Shown piece by piece: positions 53,253 through 61,799 of a stretch of DNA of 64,000 bases. The position numbers and the translations under genes are program-made. Origin of the DNA: Thalassospira australica (GTDB lineage: Bacteria > Pseudomonadota > Alphaproteobacteria > Rhodospirillales > Thalassospiraceae); assembly GCF_000763295.1 (NCBI RefSeq), contig NZ_JRJE01000004.1, forward strand, positions 186,001 through 250,000. The letters are read 5' to 3'. The notes below the pieces were generated by a model. It had not been told where the DNA came from and did not search any database. It was given only the letters and a program-made list of their open reading frames with translations. Numbering within the stretch: position 1 is the stretch's first letter; the number at the start of each line of letters is the position of its first letter.

Positions 53253-53294
53253 TAACTTTCTTTCCCTTTGGGTTCGTCTTTGTTCACAGCACGC

Positions 53295-54236
53295 TTAAAG
53301 AGTGCCGAGGAATGCTTCAATGTCAGCCGGGCCATTAACAGCCGTACCGCTGAGTTCACGGTCAATGCGTCGAACCATACCGGTCAAAACCTTGCCTGTG
53401 CCGATTTCAACCAGATCAGTGATGCCCTGTTCTTTCATATAAAGAACCGACTCACGCCAACGCACCGTGCCGCAAACCTGCTCCACAAGGAGTTTACGAA
53501 TGGTTTCCGGATCGTCAGTTTTTTCTGCCGTCACATTCGCAACAACCGGCTTGCCTGGCGCCTTCATGCTGACTTCAGCCAATGCCTCGGCCATCCGGTC
53601 AGCAGCCGGCTGCATCAAAGGACAATGGAAAGGTGCCGAAACCGGCAGCAAAACAGCGCGCTTCGCACCCTTTTCCTTGGCAATTTCGATCGCGCGTTCA
53701 ACAGCGGCCTTGTGACCTGAAACAACAACCTGCCCATTGGCATTATCATTTGCAGCAGTGCAAACATCCCCCTGGGCGGCTTCTTCGGCCACGGCGACCG
53801 CATCGGCATAATCAAGCCCAAGAAGGGCTGCCATTGCGCCAACACCAACCGGAACAGCCGCCTGCATGGCCTGTCCGCGGGTTTTCAGAAGGCGGGCCGC
53901 ATCAGAAATGCCAAAAGTACCCGCCGCAGCAAGGGCGGAATATTCACCAAGGGAGTGACCGGCAACCAGATCGCATTTATCAGTCAAGGTGAAGCCGCCT
54001 TCTTTTTCAAGAACACGGGTGACTGCAAGGCTGACTGCCATCAACGCGGGCTGTGCGTTTTCAGTCAGGGTAAGTTCGCTTTCCGGTCCTTCGAACATCA
54101 ATGCGCTAAGCTTTTGGGAAAGCGCGTCATCAACTTCCTGAAAAACTTCGCGGGCAACCGGGAATGCATCTGCCAGTTCCTTGCCCATACCTACCGCTTG
54201 CGACCCCTGACCGGGGAAAACGAGTGCGCGTGTCAT
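53295..54236 (-). CDS. fabD: Malonyl-CoA:ACP transacylase
   Basis: Loads malonyl groups onto ACP. The 313 residues begin FPGQGSQAVGMG and contain the nucleophile Ser95 in GHSLGEYSA, with a histidine in APFHCPLM and an arginine in the RG region. It is the first gene of fabD-fabG-acpP-fabF-mltG. A TTGACA/TATCAA promoter lies about 70 bp upstream on the minus strand. Confidence 0.96.
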   Translation of the reverse strand: MTRALVFPGQGSQAVGMGKELADAFPVAREVFQEVDDALSQKLSALMFEGPESELTLTENAQPALMAVSLAVTRVLEKEGGFTLTDKCDLVAGHSLGEYSALAAAGTFGISDAARLLKTRGQAMQAAVPVGVGAMAALLGLDYADAVAVAEEAAQGDVCTAANDNANGQVVVSGHKAAVERAIEIAKEKGAKRAVLLPVSAPFHCPLMQPAADRMAEALAEVSMKAPGKPVVANVTAEKTDDPETIRKLLVEQVCGTVRWRESVLYMKEQGITDLVEIGTGKVLTGMVRRIDRELSGTAVNGPADIEAFLGTL

Positions 54237-54308
54237 TATATTAAATATACCCTTGTCAGCTTAAACGACGGCTGTGCCGATAACCGGCCCCTCAAATTTG
54301 AGCCACCC

Positions 54309-54336
54309 TTGATAACGTCCGCAAGCGTACTGTCAA
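54309..54336 (-). promoter_or_regulatory. Promoter of the fabD operon
   Basis: On the minus strand TTGACA (complement of 54331-54336), a 16-bp spacer and TATCAA (complement of 54309-54314). The -35 is perfect; the -10 matches four of six bases. It lies 73-100 bp upstream of the fabD ATG. Confidence 0.6.
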
Positions 54337-54809
54337 GAACTGATGCCTGTCCTGACACCTGCCGGGCCACCACATTCGATTTTCAGTTGCCCCAAACTTG
54401 GCACCGTCCGATCAAATTGCAAGTTTCCAGTTCCATGTACCTGCCTTGCGTTTATGGCATATTTTCAGCCATACACGAAGGACTGGCTGTTGCGCAGCGC
54501 ACAACGCAAACACCCTTGCGCCTGGTCAGTTGCGTCACGACAGCAGTGATACGGCGATGTGTGACGTGGTCCACATGCCACAAAATATCCGGTTCAATAC
54601 CGCAAAAACCGACAAAACCATGCCTTTTGTCCAGCCCCCTTTGATCTTGGCACACAATCAAAAAATGGCGCATCGAGCGATGCATGGCGGTTATCACCAA
54701 ACCGCAACACTTGCGCCCAACGGAACCAAACCCCGAAACCGGCAGGTTCCCGCGGCTTTGACAAAAACGAACCAGCTATCCCGTAATTGGCAAAAAGGTG
54801 CTTTTGGCG

Positions 54810-54837
54810 TTGCACTCATGGGCGAAAAGTGTATATT
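54810..54837 (+). promoter_or_regulatory. Promoter of the rpsF operon
   Basis: TTGCAC (54810-54815), 16-bp spacer, TATATT (54832-54837), about 100 bp before the rpsF ATG. Confidence 0.6.
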
Positions 54838-54857
54838 CCGCCGTCTCACGGCTCCTT

Positions 54858-54903
54858 GCCGGGATTGCCCGGCTATGCCTGCATGACATGAGGTCATGTC
54901 AGG
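54858..54903 (+). promoter_or_regulatory. Structured rpsF leader, candidate S6:S18 autoregulatory element
   Basis: Two consecutive hairpins: GCCGGG-ATTG-CCCGGC (54858-54873) and CCTGCATGAC/GTCATG-T-CAGG (54878-54903, one bulged U). They lie in the 5' UTR of rpsF-rpsR. In many bacteria the S6:S18 pair binds a leader that mimics its rRNA site and represses its own synthesis; I infer but cannot confirm the same here. Confidence 0.45.
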
Positions 54904-54936
54904 AAGAGATAAGCCAAAAGGAGTAATAGGAGTATT

Positions 54937-55314
54937 ATGAGCAAGTACGAAAGCGTGTTTATCACACGTCAGGACTTCTCGACCGCACAGGTCGAAAGTC
55001 TGAACGAAAAGCTGACCCAGACCATCGAAGGTCTCGGCGGCAAAATCGCCAAAACCGAATATTGGGGTCTGCGTTCCCTGGCATACCGTGTCAAAAAGAA
55101 CCGCAAAGGCCACTATACTCTCTTCCAGATCGAAGCCGACAACGCAACGATCGCGGAATACGAGCGTCAGATGCGCCTGAACGAAGACGTTCTGCGTCAG
55201 ATGACTGTCAAGGTTGACGAGTTCGAAGAAGAACAGTCTGCCATTCTGCGTAACCGCGACGAACGCGGCGGTCGCGGCGGTAATCGTCGTGGCGGTCCCC
55301 GTCAAAACGGCTAA
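54937..55314 (+). CDS. rpsF: 30S ribosomal protein S6
   Basis: Binds 16S rRNA with S18 in the 30S platform. The 125 residues start SKYESVFITRQD and include GLRSLAYRVKKNRKGHYTLF, both typical of S6. A C-terminal Gly/Arg-rich tail (about 107-123) extends beyond the globular core. Two Shine-Dalgarno-like GGAG sequences precede the ATG. It is followed by rpsR, DUF2232 and rplI. Confidence 0.97.
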   Translation: MSKYESVFITRQDFSTAQVESLNEKLTQTIEGLGGKIAKTEYWGLRSLAYRVKKNRKGHYTLFQIEADNATIAEYERQMRLNEDVLRQMTVKVDEFEEEQSAILRNRDERGGRGGNRRGGPRQNG

Positions 55315-55336
55315 CAGATAGCGAGGAGATAATATC

Positions 55337-55570
55337 ATGGCTGGACGTCGTCTGTTTTTCCGTCGTCGCAAAACCTGCCCGTTCTCGGGTGCGGATGCGC
55401 CGAAGATTGACTACAAAGATGTCAAACTGCTGCAGCGTTTCGTTTCCGAACGCGGCAAAATCGTTCCGAGCCGTATCACTGCGGTTTCGGCCAAGAAGCA
55501 GCGCGAACTGGCGAAAGCCATCAAACGTGCACGCTTCCTGGCGCTGCTGCCTTACGCAGACCAAGTCTGA
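55337..55570 (+). CDS. rpsR: 30S ribosomal protein S18
   Basis: Partner of S6 on the small subunit. The 77 residues begin [15 protein letters not shown] and contain the conserved [17 protein letters not shown] and [27 protein letters not shown] is a strong ribosome binding site upstream. The gap to rpsF is 22 bp. Confidence 0.97.
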   Translation: MAGRRLFFRRRKTCPFSGADAPKIDYKDVKLLQRFVSERGKIVPSRITAVSAKKQRELAKAIKRARFLALLPYADQV

Positions 55571-55614
55571 GGCAGTCGGCAAGAGACCCTTTTGTAGTCT
55601 CGGGCCGGGAGTAA

Positions 55615-56556
55615 ATGATGCAACGTGACACCCTCATAGCGATCGGAACAGGATTAGGCAGTGCCGTTCTGTTTCTGCTGGTTCTATCAGGAAATCCCAT
55701 TGCTCTTTTGCTCTCATACTTCGGGCATCTGCCGCTTTTCCTTACGGGATTGTGGCAAGGCCCAAAACGCCTGCTGGTTGCGGCATTTGCCGCATGTGGT
55801 GCCCTCGTTCTTTTGGGGGGATTACTGCCTTTCACGGTCTTTATGGTCGTGTTTGCCGGACCGGCGATGTTGTTGACCCGCATGGCGCTGGTCGTCCGGA
55901 AAGATCAAAAAGGCAATATTGCCTTTCTGCCTTCCGGAGTTGTCGTAAGCGTCATGGCCATCATGGTCGCGACGGTAATGATCTTCGTTACCGGAACACT
56001 GATGGCGGAAGGTTTGGACATTCAGGACTTCATTGCGCAGTTCCTGAACCAGATGTACTCGGAAATGGGTGTCCCTATGACATCCGATGTTCAGGGTCTG
56101 ATTGGTATGCTCCAGACGTACTTCCCGGCGATTGCTGCGGTGAGCTGGCTGTTGATGCTGTTCGCCAATGCGGCAATCGCACAGGCAATTTTGGTGCGTG
56201 CAGGCAAAAACCTGCGTCCGACACCAAGTATGGCATCCTTTGCCTTGCCTGGCTGGTCACTGTTTGCGTTTGCCCTGGCCGGGTTTACGGTCGGCTTTGC
56301 CGATGGTTCGCTGGCCTTCATGGCGCGCAACGTCGCGGTGGTACTGGCAGTGCCATTCCTGTTTCAGGGATTGGCGCTGGTGCATGGGCAGGCAGCCCGA
56401 TGGCCGCAAAAACGTGTAATTCTGACGGTGTTTTACATCGTCGCGGTTCTGTCCACCTGGTCGTTTATTGCGATCACCGGACTTGGAATTGTTGAGCATT
56501 TAATCAGGCTGCGGGGGAAAGAACCGATGACCCGTAGCAATGAGGAGGATCGGTGA
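55615..56556 (+). CDS. DUF2232 integral membrane protein
   Basis: Hydrophobic 313-residue membrane protein of the DUF2232/YybS-like group with about eight predicted membrane segments. In alphaproteobacteria it commonly sits between rpsR and rplI, as here; its role is unknown. The start may be ATG 55615 or 55618, with GGGAG just upstream favouring the latter. The last codons overlap the rplI start (TGA then ATG), suggesting coupled translation. Confidence 0.85.
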   Translation: MMQRDTLIAIGTGLGSAVLFLLVLSGNPIALLLSYFGHLPLFLTGLWQGPKRLLVAAFAACGALVLLGGLLPFTVFMVVFAGPAMLLTRMALVVRKDQKGNIAFLPSGVVVSVMAIMVATVMIFVTGTLMAEGLDIQDFIAQFLNQMYSEMGVPMTSDVQGLIGMLQTYFPAIAAVSWLLMLFANAAIAQAILVRAGKNLRPTPSMASFALPGWSLFAFALAGFTVGFADGSLAFMARNVAVVLAVPFLFQGLALVHGQAARWPQKRVILTVFYIVAVLSTWSFIAITGLGIVEHLIRLRGKEPMTRSNEEDR

Positions 56557-57179
56557 TGGAAGTTATTCTGCTCCAGCGGGTAGAAAAACTCGGTCAGATG
56601 GGTGACGTAGTCACTGTCAAGCCGGGCCACGCCCGCAACCGCTTGCTGCCGCAGGGCATGGCCCTTCGTGCAACCAAAGCAAATCTTTCTGTTTTCGAAG
56701 CACAGAAAGCACAGCTCGAAGCTGACAACCTTGACCGCCGCAAAGAAGCCGAAGCGGTTGCCGAGAACATGGGTGAACTTGCTGTTACCCTCGTTCGTCA
56801 GGCATCCGATGTTGGCCAGCTTTACGGTTCGGTAACTGCACGCGACATCGCGACCGCAGTAACCGACGCAGGTTTCACTGTTGCCCGTACCCAGGTCGTT
56901 CTTGATCAGCCGATCAAAACCCTTGGTCTGCACCAGATCAAAATCAACCTGCACCCGGAAGTTGCGATTGAAGTAACTGCCAACGTTGCACGTTCCGAAG
57001 AAGATGCCGCTGAACAGCTCCGTAAAGGCGCTGCTGTTCTTGGCACCATCGAGGAAATGGAAGCGGAAGAAGAGGAAGCCCTCGAAGCCGCTGAAGAACT
57101 CTTCGAAGAAGAAGTTCCGGAAGACGTTGCAGAAGCAATCGAAGCTTCTGAAGAAGGCGAAGAAGAAACCAAAGCTTAA
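56556..57179 (+). CDS. rplI: 50S ribosomal protein L9 with long acidic C-terminal tail
   Basis: Binds 23S rRNA through its N-terminal domain. From ATG 56556 (GAGGAGG upstream) it begins [19 protein letters not shown] with [10 protein letters not shown], the L9 signature. The C-terminal L9 domain ends near residue 150, and about 50 further residues are almost wholly Glu/Ala, so the protein is 207 residues, compared with about 150 in E. coli. The tail is a feature I associate with Rhodospirillales relatives. A strong terminator follows. Confidence 0.94.
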   Translation: MEVILLQRVEKLGQMGDVVTVKPGHARNRLLPQGMALRATKANLSVFEAQKAQLEADNLDRRKEAEAVAENMGELAVTLVRQASDVGQLYGSVTARDIATAVTDAGFTVARTQVVLDQPIKTLGLHQIKINLHPEVAIEVTANVARSEEDAAEQLRKGAAVLGTIEEMEAEEEEALEAAEELFEEEVPEDVAEAIEASEEGEEETKA

Positions 57180-57203
57180 TTGCTGGTTCTTCAAGACCAT
57201 TTG

Positions 57204-57240
57204 GAAAACGGCGCATCCTTACGGATGTGCCGTTTTCTTT
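57204..57240 (+). terminator. Strong rho-independent terminator after rplI
   Basis: A 15-bp stem with one G-U pair (57204-57218 with 57223-57237) and 4-base loop is followed by TTT. It ends the rpsF-rplI operon. Confidence 0.92.
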
Positions 57241-57396
57241 TGCCAAATCCAAACCCGGTTTCGGCCCCGGTCTGAATTTTTCAAGGCTTTTCAAAACCCT
57301 GTTGGATCAGCGACCCCTGCGTTAGCGGAATACCGGCTATGAGTTAGAGCGATTAACTCTTTGCGGTACTGCTGATGCCTGCTACCTTTTCCGCCC

Positions 57397-58935
57397 ATGA
57401 CAGATCCCAATTTAGACGCCCTATTTGCCCCGCTTGAACCGGACCATGATGCCGACACCGATATGGTGCTCGAACGCATGGCGCCGCATAATTTTGAGGC
57501 CGAGGCAGCCCTTCTTGGCGCGATCCTTAATAACAACGCTGCCTATGAGCGCGTGTCAGATATTTTGCGCCCGGAACACTTCGCCGATGGGCGTCACGGC
57601 CGCATCTTTGAGGCCTGCGGCAAGCTGATTGAACGCGGCCAACTGGCAAACCCGGTCACGCTAAAAGCCTATTTCAAGCAGGATGAACATCTTGCCGAAA
57701 TCGGTGGTGCGCAATATCTGGCCGAACTGTCGAACAATCTGGTTTCGGTGATCAATGCTGGTGACTATGGCCAGTTGGTCTATGACCTGTATCTGCGACG
57801 TGAACTGATCGAACTTGGCGAAGAAGTCGTCAACGAAGCCTATCAGTACGAACTTGATACCGACGCAACCAACCAGATTGAAAAAGCCGAGCAAAAATTG
57901 TTCTCGCTGGCAACTGCCGGTTCGGCGGAATCCGGGTTCGTCGCCTTTGGTCCGGCGTTGGCCAAGGCCTATGAGAACATCGATCACGCCTATAAAAATG
58001 CCGGGCGTGTTGTGGGTGTGACCACCGGTTTGCGCGACATTGACCGCAAACTTGGCGGGCTTCACCCATCTGACCTTTTGATCCTTGCCGGTCGTCCGTC
58101 GATGGGTAAAACCGCCCTTGCGATGAATGTTGCCTTTAATGCCGCGATTGCATCGCATCAAAACCGTGCAGCAGGCGAAGATACCGATGATGAAACCCGC
58201 ACCGGTGCGGTTGCCGTTTTCTCGCTTGAGATGGCGGCAGAACAGCTTGCCGGTCGGCTATTGTCCCAGGCGGCCGAGGTTTCAGGCGACAACATGCGCC
58301 GTGGTGACTTGAACGAGCAGGATTTTGAACGCCTGTTGCTGGCAACGCAGGAACTCAACACCGTTCCGCTTTACATCGATGATACCCCGGCCCTTCCGGT
58401 TTCAACCCTTCGTACCCGTTGCCGCCGACTGAAACGTCAGCATGGCTTGGCAATGATTGTCGTCGATTATCTGCAACTTCTGGCACCGCCAACCAACTTC
58501 CGTGGCGATGGCCGTGTGCAGGAAGTCTCCGAGATCACCCGAATGCTCAAGGCGATTGCCAAGGAGCTTGAAGTTCCGGTTCTGGCCCTGTCGCAGCTTT
58601 CGCGTGCGGTTGAACAGCGCGATGACAAACGCCCGCAGCTTTCTGACCTTCGTGAGTCCGGCTCGATCGAGCAGGACGCCGACGTCGTGATGTTTATTTA
58701 TCGCGAACAATACTATCTTGAACGTTCCGAGCCGGCCCAAAACCAGGGCGAAGCGACCGATAAATTTGGTGAACGCTACGCGGCCTGGCAGGACCGGTTG
58801 AACCACGTCTATAACACCGCAGAGGTTATTGTTGCCAAACAGCGTCACGGCCCGGTGGGCAACGTGCGCCTGTTCTTTGACGGGAACTACACCAAGTTTG
58901 GCGATCTTGATCACACTGAAGAAGAACATGAATAG
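57397..58935 (+). CDS. dnaB: Replicative DNA helicase DnaB
   Basis: Hexameric 5'-3' helicase at the replication fork. The N-terminal DnaB domain (about 30-135) is followed by a RecA-like motor with Walker A GRPSMGKT (232-239), VDYLQLL (Walker B) and the LSQLSRAVEQR motif. The length of 512 residues is normal, though a DDETRTG acidic insert near residue 260 is a small expansion. No intein is present at the usual DnaB insertion points. It starts its own unit after the rplI terminator. Confidence 0.97.
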   Translation: MTDPNLDALFAPLEPDHDADTDMVLERMAPHNFEAEAALLGAILNNNAAYERVSDILRPEHFADGRHGRIFEACGKLIERGQLANPVTLKAYFKQDEHLAEIGGAQYLAELSNNLVSVINAGDYGQLVYDLYLRRELIELGEEVVNEAYQYELDTDATNQIEKAEQKLFSLATAGSAESGFVAFGPALAKAYENIDHAYKNAGRVVGVTTGLRDIDRKLGGLHPSDLLILAGRPSMGKTALAMNVAFNAAIASHQNRAAGEDTDDETRTGAVAVFSLEMAAEQLAGRLLSQAAEVSGDNMRRGDLNEQDFERLLLATQELNTVPLYIDDTPALPVSTLRTRCRRLKRQHGLAMIVVDYLQLLAPPTNFRGDGRVQEVSEITRMLKAIAKELEVPVLALSQLSRAVEQRDDKRPQLSDLRESGSIEQDADVVMFIYREQYYLERSEPAQNQGEATDKFGERYAAWQDRLNHVYNTAEVIVAKQRHGPVGNVRLFFDGNYTKFGDLDHTEEEHE

Positions 58936-58985
58936 GGTTTGGGGAAGCATCCCACCCAAAGCAGATTCCACGGGGTATTAAGAGA

Positions 58986-60107
58986 ATGACCGTTCTTCCC
59001 GCCGTCGGCCGTGCTGCCGAGTGCGCGGAACTGCAGATCAATCTGAAAGCAGTTGCCGACAATTACAAGACTCTCACCAAACGCTATACCGGGCGCACCT
59101 GTGCGGCTGTGGTAAAGGCGGATGCCTATGGTTTGGGTGCAGAAACCATCGTCCCTGTCCTTAAAAAACAGGGATGCCGTCTGTTTTTTGTTGCCCAGGC
59201 CAACGAAGCCGCCGAGCTGTTCCCGCTTCTGCGTGGTGGCGGACGGATTGCTGTTCTCAATGGTGTTCTGCCCGGTGACGAAGAATTCTTCATCGAAAAC
59301 GACGTCATTCCGGTTTTGAATGATCTCGAACAGATCGAACGATGGTCAAACCTGTGCCGCGAATATGAACGTCCGGCCCCGGCCTTTATCCATCTTGATA
59401 CCGGCATGAGCCGCCTTGGCCTGACTCCGCGTGATGTCAGCGAGTTGGTCGACCGTTATTCATCCCTGCTCTATGGGTTTGAAAAAGCCGGTTACATGAC
59501 CCACCCGGTTGCTGCGGACGAGGCCGAAAACCCGGTGACCAAGGAACAGTATGATCTGTTCATGAAATGGTATCGTCGGCTGCCACCTGCTCCGCGTGGT
59601 TTCTGCAACTCGTCGGCGATTTTCCGCAATGACGATTACCATCTTGAATTCTGCCGTCCGGGGATTGCGCTTTGGGGGGGCAATCCGACGCCCGAAACCA
59701 CCAACCCGATGCGTTCGGTCGTGGATCTCAAGGTCAAGGTTCTTCAGGTGCGTGAGGTTTCTGAAAACCAGGCCGTCGGATATGGCGGCACGTGGCAAGC
59801 CAAGCGCAAATCCAAAATTGCCACCCTTGCTGTTGGTTATGCAGATGGCTGGCTGCGTTCGCTGTCGAACGCCGGAAAACTGATGATCAAGGGGCATGAA
59901 GTTCCCTATGTCGGGCGCGTTTCGATGGATGCGATCACGGTTGACATCACCGATCTTCCGGGCAAGGCGCTTAAAGCCGGGGACATGGTTCCGCTTCTTG
60001 ATGACAAGATGACGGTTGACGATGTCGCATCTGCTGCTGGTACAATCAGTTATGAAATTCTAACTTCGCTTGGACATCGCTACCGGCGGGTTTATACAGA
60101 AAGCTAA
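58986..60107 (+). CDS. alr: Alanine racemase
   Basis: PLP enzyme that makes D-alanine for peptidoglycan. The 373 residues show the PLP lysine Lys44 in VVKADAYGLG, the second catalytic tyrosine in VGYADGWLRS (about 280), and GRVSMDAITVD near the C-terminus. It lies 50 bp after dnaB. The D-Ala product connects it to the carboxypeptidase at 855 and to MltG in cell-wall metabolism. Confidence 0.96.
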   Translation: MTVLPAVGRAAECAELQINLKAVADNYKTLTKRYTGRTCAAVVKADAYGLGAETIVPVLKKQGCRLFFVAQANEAAELFPLLRGGGRIAVLNGVLPGDEEFFIENDVIPVLNDLEQIERWSNLCREYERPAPAFIHLDTGMSRLGLTPRDVSELVDRYSSLLYGFEKAGYMTHPVAADEAENPVTKEQYDLFMKWYRRLPPAPRGFCNSSAIFRNDDYHLEFCRPGIALWGGNPTPETTNPMRSVVDLKVKVLQVREVSENQAVGYGGTWQAKRKSKIATLAVGYADGWLRSLSNAGKLMIKGHEVPYVGRVSMDAITVDITDLPGKALKAGDMVPLLDDKMTVDDVASAAGTISYEILTSLGHRYRRVYTES

Positions 60108-60166
60108 ACCATAAAAACCAGTCCGGCCGTTCCGGCAGGTCGATAACAGGGGACTTCGAAGTACAG

Positions 60167-60940
60167 ATGCCGATCTTTGCGCCGGTTGGCCATATGTTTC
60201 TGACCTTTTTGGCCCTTGTCGGTCGCGTCACCGTGTTTGCGGGACGCACCATCGGCCACATGGTCACACCGCCGATCTATTTCCGGCTGATCTTCAAACA
60301 GATGCGCGAGATTGGCTATTACTCGTTGCCGGTAGTCGCCATGACCACCCTGTTTGCCGGTATGGTTCTGGCACTTCAATCCTATTCAGGGTTTTCGCGA
60401 TTTTCTGCCGAAAGCGCGGTTGCAACCGTGGTTGTCATTTCCATGACCCGCGAATTGGGCCCGGTTCTGGCCGGGCTTATGGTCGCAGGGCGCGTTGGCG
60501 CGGCGATTGCCGCAGAAATCGGGACCATGCGGGTCACCGAGCAGATTGACGCGCTTGTGACGCTGTCGACCAATCCGTTTAAATATCTGGTTGTCCCGCG
60601 GGTGATTGCCGGTCTTGTCACCCTGCCCGTTCTGGTTTTGATCGGCGATATCATCGGGGTTCTGGGCGGTTACCTTGTTGGGGTAAACAAGCTTGGCTTT
60701 AATGACGGGTCCTATATCCGCAATACCTTCCAGTATCTTGAACAGCTTGATGTGATTTCCGGCCTTGTGAAGGCGGCTGTGTTTGGCTTTATCATCACGT
60801 TGATGGGGTGCTATCACGGCTATAATTCGCGTGGCGGCGCGCAAGGTGTTGGTCAGGCAACGACCAACGCGGTTGTTTCAAGCTCTATCCTGATCCTGAT
60901 TTCGAACTATGTCGTCACCGAACTGTTCTTTACACGATAA
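60167..60940 (+). CDS. mlaE: MlaE-type phospholipid ABC transporter permease
   Basis: Inner-membrane permease of the Mla system that moves phospholipids between membranes. The 257 residues have about five membrane segments and the family signature ELGPVLAGLMVAGRVGAAIAAE around 104-126. It is 18 bp before its ATPase. The substrate-binding MlaD and periplasmic MlaC are not in the window and would be elsewhere. Confidence 0.94.
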   Translation: MPIFAPVGHMFLTFLALVGRVTVFAGRTIGHMVTPPIYFRLIFKQMREIGYYSLPVVAMTTLFAGMVLALQSYSGFSRFSAESAVATVVVISMTRELGPVLAGLMVAGRVGAAIAAEIGTMRVTEQIDALVTLSTNPFKYLVVPRVIAGLVTLPVLVLIGDIIGVLGGYLVGVNKLGFNDGSYIRNTFQYLEQLDVISGLVKAAVFGFIITLMGCYHGYNSRGGAQGVGQATTNAVVSSSILILISNYVVTELFFTR

Positions 60941-60958
60941 GGGCCGGTTCACAGGATC

Positions 60959-61735
60959 ATGAGCACCACAGCCAAAATATCACTTCGCAACGTTCACAAG
61001 GGCTTTGGCCCGAAAAAGGTCCTTCAGGGTGTCGACCTTGATGTTGCACCGGGTGAATCGGTTGCCATCATTGGCGGATCGGGAACGGGTAAATCCGTTA
61101 CGTTGAAATGCGTTCTGGGTCTTTTGACACCTGATGAAGGTTCCATCACCGTGGATGGCACCGAAATGATCGGTGCGACACACGCCGATCGTGACGCCAT
61201 GCTGGCAAAGACCGGCATGCTGTTTCAAGGCGCGGCCCTTTTTGACTCGCTGACAGTATGGGAAAATGTCGCCTTTGGCCTGATCGAAGGTCAGGGCATG
61301 AAACCCGCCAAGGCACGTGATCTTGCCATTGCACGTCTTGGTGATGTCGGGCTGGGTTCGGAAGTTGCCAATTTGTCGCCTGCGTCTCTTTCGGGAGGCA
61401 TGCAAAAGCGTGTCGGACTGGCGCGTGCGATTGCCACTGACCCGGAAATCCTGTTCTTTGATGAACCGACCACGGGGATCGACCCGATCATGGGCGATGT
61501 CATCAATGACCTGATTGTCAAATGCACCCGTGAACTGGGTGCCAGTGCGATGACCATCACCCACGATATGGCAAGCGCACGCAAGATCGCCGACCGGGTT
61601 GCCATGCTTTATCAGGGCAAAATCATCTGGGACGGCCCGGTTTCCGAGATCGACGATGCTGATAACCCCTATTTGCAACAATTCGTTGCCGGTGATATCG
61701 AAGGGCCGCTGGAACTTGATCTCAAACATCTTTGA
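60959..61735 (+). CDS. mlaF: MlaF-type ABC transporter ATP-binding protein
   Basis: ATPase that powers MlaE. The 258 residues contain Walker A GGSGTGKS (39-46), the signature LSGGMQKRVGLARA and Walker B ILFFDEPTTGIDP. Overall length and motifs match MlaF/Ttg2A. It follows mlaE by 18 bp. The gap of 64 bp to radA suggests the next gene may be separately or weakly coupled. Confidence 0.95.
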   Translation: MSTTAKISLRNVHKGFGPKKVLQGVDLDVAPGESVAIIGGSGTGKSVTLKCVLGLLTPDEGSITVDGTEMIGATHADRDAMLAKTGMLFQGAALFDSLTVWENVAFGLIEGQGMKPAKARDLAIARLGDVGLGSEVANLSPASLSGGMQKRVGLARAIATDPEILFFDEPTTGIDPIMGDVINDLIVKCTRELGASAMTITHDMASARKIADRVAMLYQGKIIWDGPVSEIDDADNPYLQQFVAGDIEGPLELDLKHL

Positions 61736-61799
61736 GACGGTTCACCACCGGGCACCCCATCGCCTTTTCTGACCTGTTCAAAGACTTGCGGAGCATTCT

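Larger units (their letters stand above)
54237..54936. other. 700-bp divergent intergenic region between fabD and rpsF
   Basis: Carries the fab promoter (54309-54336, minus), the rpsF promoter (54810-54837, plus) and the rpsF leader structure (54858-54903). The central 54340-54800 stretch has several open frames without ribosome binding sites or recognisable features, and I call no gene there. I saw no tRNA or repeat in it. A small RNA is possible but not supported. Confidence 0.65.

Noticed and set aside
54343-54886. Several plus-strand frames in the rpsF upstream region
   Set aside because: They have no ribosome binding site or motifs and run through the rpsF promoter and leader.
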